From Granulicella sp. (GTDB lineage: Bacteria > Acidobacteriota > Terriglobia > Terriglobales > Acidobacteriaceae), in contig PKWK01000243.1 of assembly GCA_003133205.1 (NCBI GenBank), forward strand, positions 1-44,641: a stretch of 44,641 nt of DNA, read 5' to 3'. Both the position numbers and the translations under genes were made by a program. This document shows, one piece after another, positions 16,323 through 27,300 of the stretch. Below the pieces are notes generated by a model, which saw nothing but the letters and a program-made list of their open reading frames with translations, made no database searches and had not been told where the DNA came from. Every line of letters starts with the position of its first letter. The first letter of the stretch is position 1.

Positions 16323-18032
16323 ATGATCCACAGTGCAACTCAGGCAACGAAAGCCCCTGAACACCTGCAGCGCGCACTAACTCTTATTGCCGCCCTGGGA
16401 CTTCTCTCGGTTATGCCGGCCTACTCGCAAGAGGCCGCGGCGCCTGCATCAGAAGACGTACAAGCGATCACGCTCGCGGCAGACGCTCACAGCCAAGGTC
16501 TGCCACTCGTGCATTTCTGGAGCAAAGTCGTCGGTGCGGGTAGGGCGAATGAAGGTCTGCGCGCCACATGGCAGGACGAACTCGCAACCGTATCGAAGTA
16601 TGACGGTTTCAAGTACGTGCGCTTCCATGGCCTCTTCCACGACGACATGTTCATCTACCGCGAGGACGAGCAGGGCAAGCCAATTTACAACTTCCAGTAC
16701 ATCGACGACGTGTTCGACCGAATGCTGCAAAAAGGCGTGCGGCCGTTTGTGGAGCTTGGATTTGTACCAAAAGAGCTGTCCACCGTCCAGGACACAACCT
16801 TTTGGTGGCGAGCGAACGGCAGCCCACCTTCGGATTATGGCAAGTGGGCGGATCTAGTCCATGCAACGGTTGAGCATTGGGTGGCACGCTACGGAATCGT
16901 CGAGGTCCGCACCTGGTACTTCGAAGTCTGGAACGAGCCGAATCTGACCAAGCCGTTCTTTCGCGGCACGCAGCAGCAGTATTTTGATCTGTACAAGACG
17001 ACCGTGCAAACGATCAAGAAGATCGATCCTGCGCTGCGCGTGGGAGGGCCGGCGACCAGCAACTTCCACATGGACCAACAGGCTCTAACGGAGGCCCAGG
17101 CTTCCGGTAAACCATTCGATCCAAACTCAATTCCGTGGGTTCCCATCTGGATCACCGACTTCATGCAGTATTGCAAGACGAACGATCTCCCCGTCGATTT
17201 CATCTCGACGCACCCGTATCCACAGGACTTTGCAATCGACGAACCCGGGATGCCGAAAGGTGGACACTATCGCCGCAGCATCGATTCCACCCGGAACGAT
17301 CTGACCACCTTGCGGAGGATGATCGACGCAGGCCCTTATCCACACGCAGAGATACAGTTGACGGAGTGGAGTTCGAGTCCATCTCCCTTGGACCATTCGC
17401 ATGATTCACTTGCGGCTGCTTCGTTCATCGCGAAGACGAATCTCGAATCCATCGGCTTGGTTAATTCGCTCTCCTACTGGGTTTTCACGGATGTCTTCGA
17501 GGAGAATCGCAAGACCGACTCGGTCTTCCACGGCGGCTTTGGGCTGATCAACTATCAGGAGATCGTGAAGCCGGCATTCCATGCCTATCGCATGATGAAC
17601 CAACTCGGCGACCAGCTTCTGTCGCAGACCCCCGGGGCCATCGTCACCCGCCGGACAAGCGACCGCAAGATCGTCGCTATGGCTTACAACTACTCGCAGA
17701 AAGACACCATTTCGCTACCGGTCACGAACTCACTGGAAGCGGCCGATGCAATCGATGCGAGCGGTGGTTCAAGGGTAGTCGAACTACAAGTGAAAGGACT
17801 CAAGCCCAACACAATCTTCGACGTAGAGATCCTGGATCGCGACCACGGGAACGCCGTCGGGGCATGGGAGAAGATGGGGCGCCCGGAGCCTCCTACGCGA
17901 GAACAGGCCGAGCAGCTAAAGAAAGAGGCTTGGGCTACTCAGAAAGACACGATCCGGGCAAACGCGTCCGGCGTTCTTGCGCTGCATCGCACCCTAGCGC
18001 CATGGGGGCTGATGCTGATCCGTGAACGCTAG
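16323..18032 (+). CDS. GH39 glycosidase (beta-xylosidase-like), exported
   Basis: A 569-residue GH39 enzyme with a Sec signal peptide (HLQRALTLIAALGLLSVMPAYS). In the TIM barrel, WYFEVWNEPNLT supplies the acid/base Glu (about 205) and AEIQLTEWSSSPS the nucleophile Glu (about 348). RFHGLFHDDM and FISTHPYP are further family segments. A C-terminal beta-sandwich follows from about 430. GH39 enzymes are retaining beta-xylosidases, alpha-L-iduronidases or related. The beta-xylosidase branch is my reading, not proven. GGAAGGGAG precedes the ATG at a usable distance, and only 20 bp separate it from the lyase gene, so both are in one operon. Confidence 0.9.
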   Translation: MIHSATQATKAPEHLQRALTLIAALGLLSVMPAYSQEAAAPASEDVQAITLAADAHSQGLPLVHFWSKVVGAGRANEGLRATWQDELATVSKYDGFKYVRFHGLFHDDMFIYREDEQGKPIYNFQYIDDVFDRMLQKGVRPFVELGFVPKELSTVQDTTFWWRANGSPPSDYGKWADLVHATVEHWVARYGIVEVRTWYFEVWNEPNLTKPFFRGTQQQYFDLYKTTVQTIKKIDPALRVGGPATSNFHMDQQALTEAQASGKPFDPNSIPWVPIWITDFMQYCKTNDLPVDFISTHPYPQDFAIDEPGMPKGGHYRRSIDSTRNDLTTLRRMIDAGPYPHAEIQLTEWSSSPSPLDHSHDSLAAASFIAKTNLESIGLVNSLSYWVFTDVFEENRKTDSVFHGGFGLINYQEIVKPAFHAYRMMNQLGDQLLSQTPGAIVTRRTSDRKIVAMAYNYSQKDTISLPVTNSLEAADAIDASGGSRVVELQVKGLKPNTIFDVEILDRDHGNAVGAWEKMGRPEPPTREQAEQLKKEAWATQKDTIRANASGVLALHRTLAPWGLMLIRER

Positions 18033-18234
18033 ATATTGCGGGGAGAATCTAGCCATGAGTGACGGGCTCTGCGTGGAGGATAAAGGTGTGACTGTTGGAC
18101 AGAAGCATACTCGAACGAATCGTAGGGCACCTCTAGCGCTCCCCTCCCTGGCTATACCGTTGGCGCTATCCGTGCTGTTCGATAAAACCGTCGTGATGCT
18201 CAGAGATTTCAATCAATCAGCGAGGCAACCTTCA

Positions 18235-20169
18235 ATGCGTATCCGGTCTTTGGCACGAAATCTCCTGCACTTCCTTACCCTCTCAGCGGTAGCCGGCATT
18301 GTGGCAATCGTGTTTCCATCCACCCTGTCCGCGGCGCCGTCGCATCTGCAACTCAAATCACCTTCGAGCGTCCTCACGGTGGACGTAGCAGTGGGAGACG
18401 ACGGCGTTGCAACCTACGCGGTCAGCCGGGGTACTTCACCAGTATTATTACCGTCCAGACTTGGACTTGGACCAGATCGAATCTCCGACTTTACTGTGAC
18501 ATCGAGTGTGCGGACCCATCACAAGAAGGATTGGAAACCGTTATACGGCGAACGCAACACAATGCCAGATATCTACAACGGCCTCAACCTAAGTCTGAAG
18601 CAAAGCAGCGGTGGCACACTTACGATTGAGTTTCGCGCCTACGACGAGGGCATTGCCCTGCGTTACGGCACTCCGGTCGCACTACTAGTTGACCGCGAAC
18701 TAACTGAGTTCCACTGGCCAGCCAACACGTCTGCGTTCGAGGAGCACGGCGGCACGGAAGGCGAATACTTCCACACCGAAGTCTCGAAGATAATACCCCA
18801 ATGTCAGACCCCTCTCACCGTCACACTCGCCGACGGCACGTACGCAGCCGTGCTCGAAGCCGCCAACGTCGACTTCCCCCAAATGACGATCGGCGCGGAA
18901 GACGGCCACCCGGACACTCTCATCGCCGGCTTAGGCGGTCCCGGATCGCTCGCCGCCGGGTCATTCGCTCCTTGGCGGCTCATCATGGTTGCGAGGGCCC
19001 CCGGCGAATTGCTCGAGCACAATTACCTTCAGCTCGACTTGAACGAGCGCCAGGCAATCACGGATACAGCCTGGATCAAGCCAGGAACCGCAATGCGTGA
19101 GGTCACGCTATCCACCGAAGGCGCACACAAGACGATCGACTTTGCTGCGACACATGGCATCCAATATGTCGGCTTCGACGATGGTTGGTATGGCTCCGAA
19201 GATCCTGTAAAGGGCGACGCGACGCATGAACGAACTCACGATAACCGTGGCAACCCGACACCCCCGCTCGACATTCAGGAAGCGGTTCGTTACGGCAAGG
19301 CCCATGGCGTTGGGGTGATTCCCTATGTCGATCGTCGCCAGGCTATGAGCCAGCGAGAGATCCTTTTTCCTCTTTACGAGAAGTGGGGTGTGGCCGGGCT
19401 AAAGATCGGTTTTGTCGTCGTTGGCAAGCAGGAGAACACTGAATGGCTAACTCAGACGATCCGCGAGGCCGCGGCGCATCATCTTATGCTCGACATCCAC
19501 GATCAGTACCGCACTACCGGCTACACGCGTACCTATCCCAATCTACTCACCGTTGAAGGCATCCGCGGCAATGAGCACTTTCCAACCGCGGAGCACGATG
19601 CCACCTTGCCCTTTACTCGCTATCTCGCAGGGTCCGCCGATTACACCATCTGCTACTACGACAAACGCCTGAAGAATACCCACGCACACCAGATGGCGAT
19701 GGCAATCGCCTCGTACAGCCCCATGCAGTGGCTCTTCTGGTACGACAAACCTGAATATGCGCACGGCGAACCGGAGTTGAAGTGGTTCGATCATCTTCCA
19801 ACGGTTTGGGACGAAACCCACGTGCCGCTTGGCGAAATCGGCAAGTACGCAGTCCTCGCGCGCCGCAGCGGCAACAACTGGTACGTCGGTGCAGTTGGCG
19901 ACAGCAACGAAAACAAACTTTCGCTCCCGCTGACTTTCCTCAAACCGGGCGTGACCTACGACGCAACGATCTACACCGACGATCCTGTGGTCCAGACTGC
20001 AACCCACGTCGCCATCGCGCACCGCACCGTTACGCGTGCAGATACACTCGATCTCGCACTGATGTCTCGCGGTGGAGAAGCGATCTATCTTTCGCCTGTT
20101 TCGCTCGTAAGTAATCTCGGGAACCATTTCATGAACGCATCTGCAACCTCGGATCATCGCTATCACTAA
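18235..20169 (+). CDS. GH97 family alpha-glycosidase, exported
   Basis: A 644-residue GH97 enzyme. The N-terminal beta-sandwich (about 35-280) is followed by a TIM barrel with YVGFDDGWYGSEDP, WGVAGLKIGFVVVGKQ, YRTTGYTRTYPNLLTVEGIRGNEH and FTRYLAGSADYT, then a C-terminal sandwich. GH97 splits into retaining alpha-galactosidases, whose nucleophile Asp follows the motif K-x, and inverting alpha-glucosidases without it. Here the position reads Lys-Ile-Gly (Gly about 392), so the retaining nucleophile appears absent and an inverting mechanism is more likely. The ATG at 18235 is chosen because it directly precedes the signal peptide RNLLHFLTLSAVAGIVAIVF. An upstream ATG at 18055 or GTG at 18022 would bury the signal. 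The 200 bp between this start and the GH39 stop show no other gene. Confidence 0.88.
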   Translation: MRIRSLARNLLHFLTLSAVAGIVAIVFPSTLSAAPSHLQLKSPSSVLTVDVAVGDDGVATYAVSRGTSPVLLPSRLGLGPDRISDFTVTSSVRTHHKKDWKPLYGERNTMPDIYNGLNLSLKQSSGGTLTIEFRAYDEGIALRYGTPVALLVDRELTEFHWPANTSAFEEHGGTEGEYFHTEVSKIIPQCQTPLTVTLADGTYAAVLEAANVDFPQMTIGAEDGHPDTLIAGLGGPGSLAAGSFAPWRLIMVARAPGELLEHNYLQLDLNERQAITDTAWIKPGTAMREVTLSTEGAHKTIDFAATHGIQYVGFDDGWYGSEDPVKGDATHERTHDNRGNPTPPLDIQEAVRYGKAHGVGVIPYVDRRQAMSQREILFPLYEKWGVAGLKIGFVVVGKQENTEWLTQTIREAAAHHLMLDIHDQYRTTGYTRTYPNLLTVEGIRGNEHFPTAEHDATLPFTRYLAGSADYTICYYDKRLKNTHAHQMAMAIASYSPMQWLFWYDKPEYAHGEPELKWFDHLPTVWDETHVPLGEIGKYAVLARRSGNNWYVGAVGDSNENKLSLPLTFLKPGVTYDATIYTDDPVVQTATHVAIAHRTVTRADTLDLALMSRGGEAIYLSPVSLVSNLGNHFMNASATSDHRYH

Positions 20170-20190
20170 GCTGTAGGAGAAAAGAATCAG

Positions 20191-22224
20191 ATGGCACTTG
20201 ACCACTTACTTTCGCGACGCGGCTTCAACGCCCTCCTACTCTCAGCCAGCGCCGCATATGCTCTACCACCCGCACTGCGCGCTGAGAGCGCTCCGGCCGA
20301 AGTTGGTTCGACTAGGCCGGTAGCATTCCTACACCCAGGTATGCTCCACAGCCGAGCCGATCTTGATCGGATGAAGAATGGAGTCCGTGATCGAACCGAA
20401 CCCATCACCGCAGGCTTCAATGTGCTACGTAATCATCCTCTCTCGCAATTGACCTATGTCAGCGTTGGAGCTTCCGCCGAGATCGGACGAAATCCAAGTG
20501 TGCGATTCCCAGACTTCGATCACGATGCAAATGCAGCGTACCAGTGCGCTCTGATGAGTTGCATCACGGGCGATCGAGCCTGCGCGAAGCTCTCCATCGG
20601 CATACTGGACGCCTGGTCTGCAGTCCTGCGTACGGTCTCGGGCGCGGACGCCGTGCTCTGTGCTGGTCTGGGACCCTTCAAGATGCTGAATGCCGCGGAA
20701 CTGATGCGCCACTCGAATAGCGGGTGGCCCAGCGAGAGTGCAGAGCGCTTCGGGCGAATGATGCGCGACGCGATTCTCCCCGTCATCAACAACTTCGCAC
20801 CGTTCGCAAATGGCAACTGGGACACCGCCGCGATGAAAATGATGATGGCAATTGCCATCTACAACGATGACCGGCCCCTCTTCGAGCGCGCGCTCGACTA
20901 CTATCGCTTCGGGTGCGGCGACGGTCAACTCGCACACTACCTCTACCCCAGCGGCGAGTGCCAGGAAAGCGGTCGCGACCAGCAGCACACCCAGCTCGGC
21001 ATAGCGCACATGGGCGACTGCTGCGAGATGGCCTGGCACCAGGGGCTGGATCTCTATTCCAGCCTCGACAACCGGCTGCTGCTAGGCTTCGAATACACTG
21101 CCCGCTACTGCCTTGGCGAAGATGTTCCCTTCGCGCCAGATATCGACGAGACGGGCAAGTACCGCCACGAGGTCATCTCCCCACGAAGCGCTCTTCGCCC
21201 CGTTTTCGAGCAGATCTACAACCACTACGCTCATCGGCGCGGCATCGTAGCGCCATGGACGCAGCGCGCAGCTGAGAAGCTACGCCCCGAAGGCGCGGGC
21301 CCTGGAGCCGATCAGACCGGCTTTGGTACCCTGCTCTACACACGCAACGCCGGCCCTGACACGGTCGAAGCTGCTGCAGTCGGAGTTCCCGCCAGCCTGC
21401 ACGCAGCGTCCGTCGACGGAGCAATTGACCTCGATTTCGTGCCTCTCGCCCGCGCCGTGCACTACACGATAAGCCGCGCTGAGAATGGCAGCGCCACGTT
21501 CGCCCTCATCGCCCAGAGCGTTTCGGCGCCGACGTACCGCGATCGAAACGTCAAGCCCTCGCGTCTCTATTCTTACCGTGTAACCGCGATTGGCTCCCGT
21601 CGGAGGTCCCTCCCCGCCGCTCAGATGGCTGGGCTCTCTCCAGGCTGGCAGCAGTTAACTCTGGGGATGCCCGGCAATGGCTCGGCCTCATTCGATGGAA
21701 CAACCTATCGCCTGCAGGCCGCAGGAGCATCGCCACTCAGCCAGGGAGTCTCAGGCTTCTTTCTCCACTGTACGATGCCAGCCGGAAGCACATTGACCGC
21801 TCGCGTCGTCCCGCTTATCGCCTCGCAGTTCCTCGAACTGGGGGTTGCCGTACTCAGCGAAGCAAAGTCCCCCGGCGTTGAAGCAGTGCTCTCACTATCG
21901 CCGCGCGGGCAGACGGAACGGCCTGCGTGGTCGGCCTGCCTCCTCTGCACCGGCGAATCCGGATCGCCTGTACGATCCGTCGGCAATCTGCCGCTCACAG
22001 CTCCCACGATTACCTACGGCCGTCTCGTCGAACCGCTATGGCTGCGACTTGAGCGCTCTGGCACAACCCTGCGGGCGGCAGTTTCGGCGAACGGCAAAGC
22101 GTGGTCGGAGGTCGGCAGCACAGAAATCCCCCGCGGAGACAGGCGTGCTGGCCTCTTTCTAAATTCGGGTCTGGACAAAGTCACAACAGAGGTCTGCTTC
22201 GATCAAGTCTCGCTAACCACATAA
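20191..22224 (+). CDS. Alginate-lyase-domain protein with fibronectin-like and beta-sandwich C-terminus, Tat-exported
   Basis: A 677-residue paralogue of the gene at 14272 in its first domain. The signal LLSRRGFNALLLSASAAYA is of Tat type. Residues about 46-350 form the (alpha/alpha) lyase domain, with FLHPGMLHSRADLDRMKNGV, FANGNWDTAAMKMMM near 205-219 and CQESGRDQQHTQLGIAHM near 257-274. Behind it come a fibronectin-III-like module (about 390-470) and a concanavalin-like beta-sandwich resembling DUF1349 (about 490-677, WLRLERSGTTLRAAVSANGKAW). The likely role is beta-elimination on a uronate-bearing polymer at the cell surface or in the periplasm. It differs from its neighbour by having binding-type modules where the other has a beta-helix. 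AGGAG precedes the ATG, and the spacing to GH97 is 21 bp. Confidence 0.82.
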   Translation: MALDHLLSRRGFNALLLSASAAYALPPALRAESAPAEVGSTRPVAFLHPGMLHSRADLDRMKNGVRDRTEPITAGFNVLRNHPLSQLTYVSVGASAEIGRNPSVRFPDFDHDANAAYQCALMSCITGDRACAKLSIGILDAWSAVLRTVSGADAVLCAGLGPFKMLNAAELMRHSNSGWPSESAERFGRMMRDAILPVINNFAPFANGNWDTAAMKMMMAIAIYNDDRPLFERALDYYRFGCGDGQLAHYLYPSGECQESGRDQQHTQLGIAHMGDCCEMAWHQGLDLYSSLDNRLLLGFEYTARYCLGEDVPFAPDIDETGKYRHEVISPRSALRPVFEQIYNHYAHRRGIVAPWTQRAAEKLRPEGAGPGADQTGFGTLLYTRNAGPDTVEAAAVGVPASLHAASVDGAIDLDFVPLARAVHYTISRAENGSATFALIAQSVSAPTYRDRNVKPSRLYSYRVTAIGSRRRSLPAAQMAGLSPGWQQLTLGMPGNGSASFDGTTYRLQAAGASPLSQGVSGFFLHCTMPAGSTLTARVVPLIASQFLELGVAVLSEAKSPGVEAVLSLSPRGQTERPAWSACLLCTGESGSPVRSVGNLPLTAPTITYGRLVEPLWLRLERSGTTLRAAVSANGKAWSEVGSTEIPRGDRRAGLFLNSGLDKVTTEVCFDQVSLTT

Positions 22225-22246
22225 CCACGGATCGGAAGGGTGCACT

Positions 22247-24268
22247 ATGAAGAACGAAATGATCAACAGAAGAACCTTCGCAAAAGGCCTCGCACTTGCT
22301 CCTCTCGGAGTTGCTGTCGGATCAACGGCACTCGGACAGGCCGTGACAAATCCGCTGCCTACTCCTGACGTACCCGCGCCGGCGAAACGATTACCGAAGA
22401 CTGCCGCTGAGTACAACAGGCATCCGCCTATCCACGAGACGGACCCCTTCGCCGAGACGCTGACCTTCTCGCGCCATGAAGCGCAACCCCTTGTGCGTCC
22501 TTTTTCATTACATCAAGTCCTGCTGGCTCCCGGCCAATTGCAGCAGGCACGCGACTGGAACCGCAACTACATGATGCGACTAGGGAACGATCGCCTACTC
22601 CACAACTTCCGTGTGACCGCTGGCCTGCCCTCCGAGGCCGCGCCCCTCGGCGGCTGGGAGGCTCCAAAGTCGGAACTCCGCGGCCACTTTGTCGGCCACT
22701 ATCTCTCCGCATGCGCCACGCTGTATGCCGCTACGGGAGACACCGCAGTCAAAGCAAAGGCAAACGCCCTCGTAGCGGGCATCGCAGATTGCCAAGAGAA
22801 GCTCAACGACAACGGCTACGTGAGCGCGTTCCCGGACGAACTCTTCGTGCGGCTCGACAAACGCGAAAAGGTCTGGGCTCCCTTCTATACTCTGCACAAA
22901 CTTATGGCCGGCTTGCTCGACATGAACCTGTACGGCGGCAATCCGCAAGCCCTCGACGTGCTTCTGAAACTTGCCGCTTGGGTCGATGCATGGACAGCAG
23001 CCAAACCCGAAGAACACATGCAGGACATCCTGAAAACTGAGTTTGGTGGCATGAACGAGGTGCTCTACAACCTCGCCGCAGTAACGGGCGATGACCGCTG
23101 GGCCCGTACCGGAGACCGCTTCACCAAGAAGATATTCTTCACGCCGCTCGCCATGCACCACGACGAACTCAAAGGACTCCACGCCAATACCCACATGCCG
23201 CAGGTGATCGGAGCGGCTAGACGTTACGAACTCTCCTCCGACCATCGCTTTCAGGATGTAAGCGAGTTCTTCTTCGACACCATCTCGCAGGCCCGCACTT
23301 ATGCGACCGGGGGCTCAGGCAATACCGAAGGCTGGCTCACGCAAGCGAATCACCTTGCGCTCGAGATGAAAGTCAGCTCGCATCACCAGGAATGCTGCTG
23401 CGCCTACAACATGATGAAACTCTCTCGCCACCTCTACGGTTGGAGCAGCGACGCCCGTTTCATCGACTACTACGAGCGCAACCTGTTGAACCACCGCTTG
23501 GGGGCGATTCAGCCGGAGACTGGTTTGACAACGTACTTTCTTTCCATGTCGCCGGGCGCGTGGAAGACAACCTGCACTGAAGATCAGACCTTTTGGTGTT
23601 GCACCGGCAGCGCTGTCGAAGAGTACGCCAAGCTCAACGACACAATCTATTTCCACGACGACGACTCGCTCTACGTCAATCTCTATGTCTCTTCCACGCT
23701 GAATTGGACCGAGCTCGGAATCCGGTTGCAGCAGGAGACTAACTTTCCGGAGTCAGGCCACACGGCGCTCACCCTGCACTCGACCCCGGCCAAGCCATGG
23801 ACCATGCGCCTCCGCATTCCAGCCTGGACTACAGCGGCAAACACAGTGACCATCAACGGACGGCGGCTCGAAGTTGCGGGAACACCGGGGAGCTATCTGG
23901 TGATCACGCGAACCTGGAAGCCTGGCGATCGCGTGGAACTCACCATGCCGATGCGGCTCACGGTCGAGCCTCTGCCAGACGACCCGTCACAACAGGCGTT
24001 CCTATACGGACCACTTGTGCTCGCAGGTCAGTTCCCACTAGGAACGCTGGATTTCGACCTGCAACACAACCAAGGTCCAGAAATTCAGGAGGCGCCCGCC
24101 ATCAATGTTCCTACGCTCGTATCCGGGGGCCTGCCACCCGAACAGTGGATCAAACCTGTCTCAGGTCAGCCGCTGACTTTTCGCACGATCGGCCAGTCGC
24201 AGGATGTCACACTTAAGCCGATCAACCAGAGTTGGCAGCGCTTCGCAGTCTACTGGACAGTTTCTTAG
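22247..24268 (+). CDS. GH127/GH146-type beta-L-arabinofuranosidase (DUF1680), Tat-exported
   Basis: A 673-residue protein of the DUF1680 group. MINRRTFAKGLALAPLG is a Tat signal. The (alpha/alpha)6 barrel carries HTHMPQVIGAARRYEL-like and TGGSGNTEGW segments. The zinc/cysteine-glycosidase residues are visible: Glu-382 and the Cys cluster in HHQECCCAYNMMKLSRHLY, and the Cys pair 451-452 in TFWCCTGSAVEEYAKL, one of which would be the nucleophile. Characterised members release beta-L-arabinofuranose from plant glycans, although some clades act on other sugars. The FWCC-T-G form resembles GH146 more than the founding GH127 enzyme. GGAAGGG six bases before the ATG fixes the start. It is the last gene of the plus-strand operon that begins at 12623 and is convergent with the GH38 gene, with 41 bp between. 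Confidence 0.88.
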   Translation: MKNEMINRRTFAKGLALAPLGVAVGSTALGQAVTNPLPTPDVPAPAKRLPKTAAEYNRHPPIHETDPFAETLTFSRHEAQPLVRPFSLHQVLLAPGQLQQARDWNRNYMMRLGNDRLLHNFRVTAGLPSEAAPLGGWEAPKSELRGHFVGHYLSACATLYAATGDTAVKAKANALVAGIADCQEKLNDNGYVSAFPDELFVRLDKREKVWAPFYTLHKLMAGLLDMNLYGGNPQALDVLLKLAAWVDAWTAAKPEEHMQDILKTEFGGMNEVLYNLAAVTGDDRWARTGDRFTKKIFFTPLAMHHDELKGLHANTHMPQVIGAARRYELSSDHRFQDVSEFFFDTISQARTYATGGSGNTEGWLTQANHLALEMKVSSHHQECCCAYNMMKLSRHLYGWSSDARFIDYYERNLLNHRLGAIQPETGLTTYFLSMSPGAWKTTCTEDQTFWCCTGSAVEEYAKLNDTIYFHDDDSLYVNLYVSSTLNWTELGIRLQQETNFPESGHTALTLHSTPAKPWTMRLRIPAWTTAANTVTINGRRLEVAGTPGSYLVITRTWKPGDRVELTMPMRLTVEPLPDDPSQQAFLYGPLVLAGQFPLGTLDFDLQHNQGPEIQEAPAINVPTLVSGGLPPEQWIKPVSGQPLTFRTIGQSQDVTLKPINQSWQRFAVYWTVS

Positions 24269-24309
24269 CGTAAATCGAAAAGCATTCAATTCTTGACGAA
24301 GACTTTTTC

Positions 24310-27300
24310 TCAGAGAACCGGAGCCCACAGCCCCGCGCTATCCGCATAGTGCACCCGAACCGTACGAATCTCGTACGGTTTGATCGAGAAGGTGAGCTTG
24401 CCGTTGGCGAGTGGGACATCTCCGATCCCCTTGTCCTCCATCATCCCAACCTCTTCGGCGCGCTCAGGCTTCCCGGGCAGCGTGATGCTCACGTCTCCTG
24501 ACTTGCCCTGCCACTCGAACAACCTCAACACGAGATCATGGCTCTCTTCGGCTTTCTTCATAGCCGTCAGCACGACGTTGTCACCGTGGACTCCAACAAA
24601 GGAATGAGCCTCGCCTAGAACACCGCCATGCGCCGAAACCTGCATCGCGGTTAAACCGTAATTGAAGCCATACCCCTGCCGCATCGTCATCGCCTGCTGC
24701 CACGTCCCCTCATGCGGGTAGAGTGCATACGTGAAGCGTTGGCGGCCATGATCGGTGTCTGGATCGGGATACGTCGGTGAGCGTAACAGCGATAGCCGCA
24801 GCACGTTCCCCGCAGCATCATAGCCGTACTTTGAATCGTTCAACAAGCTGAAGCCGTGCTTGCCGTCTCCCAGGTAAGCCCAACGCAGCGCGGGCACCTC
24901 AAATTTGGCCTTCTCAACCGAGTTGTTGCGAGTCGTGGGCCGGTCGATCGTTCCATACGGAATCTCGTACGTCGCCTTCGCAGATGAGGCCGCAAGCGGG
25001 AACGCCGCCTTCAACAGCACGTGCGTCTCCTGCCAGTCGAAGTCATTCCGCACATCCACCCGATCGATGCCGGCATAAAGCATGATGTCCTGCGTAAACG
25101 TCGAGTGACCCCAGTGCCGCTGCACGCGGATTATTGCACGCAGAGGCCCTTGCTCGAGCAACTTCACCGAGGCAACATCACGAATCGGCGTCATCTTCTC
25201 TAGAGCATCGGCGTCTATATTCCATGCATCGTACTTCTTCGGGATGTCGACAAATGTCTGCAACTCATTGCCGCATCCGCCAGCGGCAATCGAATCGAAG
25301 CCGCTTCGCTTGTCGATTAGATGAGTTATGCAGCCCGTGCTCGGATCGACAACCACGCGCAGCTCAGCGTTCTCCAGCGTGGTCCCGGCCGCGCGCAAAT
25401 CCGTGCTGCTCACAGCCCGGCCAGCACGCGCCAGCAACACCCGATAGCCGAGCGACGGCACATCATCCGCCCGCATCAAAATGTGGAACCGTCCCGTTGT
25501 AAGGTCCTGATCCAGTACCTGCGAGATCACAGGCTTACCCTCCGCAGTGCGCACCTCGACACTCTGCGCCGCACCCGGCAATTGCACCTGCGCCTCGACC
25601 AAATCGGTCCTCTGCCAAGCTAGCGGATTGAAGACAAGCAAGGGAACCGAACCAATTGCCGCATGCGTATCGGCGTGTACAGCCAACTCATTCAGCGACT
25701 GCATCGTCACCTCGGAGGTTGTCTGCCGTACCGACTCATAGTCATGCTGAGCATCCTTGTAGATGATCGCAATCCCCGAGCCGGCAGCCGAGTCGTGGAA
25801 CTGATTCACCAGAACCTTCTTCCACGCCTCGTTAAGGGAATCCGTGGGATAAGGCCAGCCACCGAGCCACGCCAGCGAAGCCCACTTTTCCGTATCCAGC
25901 ATGTTCTCTTCGGATACGCGCATACTGCGCTTATGCGCGGCCTGACTTGTGAAAACCCCTCGGTGGAATTCAAGGTAAAGCTCGTCGTTCCACACCGGAA
26001 TCCGCAGCTTGCCCCCGTCGTTCGCCGGAAGTTGGGCCTGCCCCTCCGCGAGTGTCTGATAATTCCACACCGGCGCCTTCGATGCATCTTCCAGCTTCGG
26101 CTGCATGCCGTTAAAGTAATCGATTGCCGTGGAGTATGTGATCTTCGGCATTACCACATCTGGCTTCATCCAATGTTCCGCGTCGTCAAGCATCACGCGT
26201 GTCGGCCCGCCTCCGTGATCGCCCACACCGTAGAGCCGCATCAGCGACTCGTCCCCCGAAACCAGCTTAGCCGCCGCAGCCAAATCCTGTGCGATTCCGA
26301 TCGCCTGGGTGTTCTGTTCGTAAGACTGCGGAAAGTAGGTCAAAACACGGCTGCCATCCGGAGACTGCCACCAGAACAGCTTCAGCGGCAACTGGTTCGT
26401 CTCGTTCCACGTAAGCTTCTGGGTCACGAAGAAGTCGACCCCGGAGCGTTTGTAGATCTGCGGTAGCTGCCAGTTGTAACCAAATGAGTCCGGGTTCCAG
26501 CCCACGCGGACGTCGACACCCATCTGCGTACGGAAGAAGGTCTTGCCAATCAGCAACTGCCGCACCAGCGACTCGCCATCCGGCATATTCAGGTCAGGCT
26601 CCACCCACATGCCGCCAACCGGCTCCCACCGCCCTTCCTTCGTCCGCTGCTTCATGTCCGCGAAGATGTCGGGGTACTTCTCCTGCATCCACGCGCCATA
26701 CAGCGCAACCGACTGAGTGAATTTGTAATTCGGATACTCCGGCATAAGTTGCAGTGCAGTTGAAAACGTCCGCCGAACCACATCCACCGTCTCGGTCCAT
26801 GGCCACAGCCACGCCGTATCGATATGAGAATTGCCAACCAGCACCGCGGAAGCGTGCTGCAACACAGGTCGCAACCTCTCAATCATCCCTTGTGCCTTCA
26901 TCAACGAAGCATCGAAGACCGCCGAATCACCTGAGTCCAGCGCATGGATATCGATCGCATTCGCCGCAGCCTCCAGCGTCTTCTGCTGCGCAGCACGTAC
27001 AGCCACGTCCGGCGTAACAACTGGAAGCAGGTCCGCCGCACTCTCTATCTCAGCCTCCAAATCAACCGGATTCGGCCGCGCGGGATTTAGGTGGAGCATA
27101 TAGCTCGCCGGAGTGATTCGCTTTACATCTGCAGTGTGCAGCAGCTTAACCGCAATGTGAATCGTCTCGCCCGGCACAATCGGATCAACCAGTTCAATCG
27201 GCTCCAGGTTCTCGCCCAGTGCGATGCGCCTTCCGTTGACATAGAGGATTTCCGGCATCGCGCCATGAGCGAAGGCATGGAACTGGAAGAAGAGTCGTGC

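Noticed and set aside
22595..23245. Minus-strand open frame of 216 codons opposite the GH127 gene
   Set aside because: It is the antisense shadow of a well-supported GH127 gene, has no domain and no ribosome binding site.
24358..24380. Perfect 9-bp inverted repeat AACCGTACG/CGTACGGTT near the 3' end of the GH38 gene
   Set aside because: It lies wholly within the conserved coding segment KPYEIRTVRV, about 50 bases before the stop and without a T tract, so it is more likely codon-driven than a terminator.
25663..26466. Plus-strand open frame of 267 codons inside the GH38 gene
   Set aside because: It mirrors GH38 coding sequence; the composition is Arg/His-rich as expected for an out-of-frame reading.
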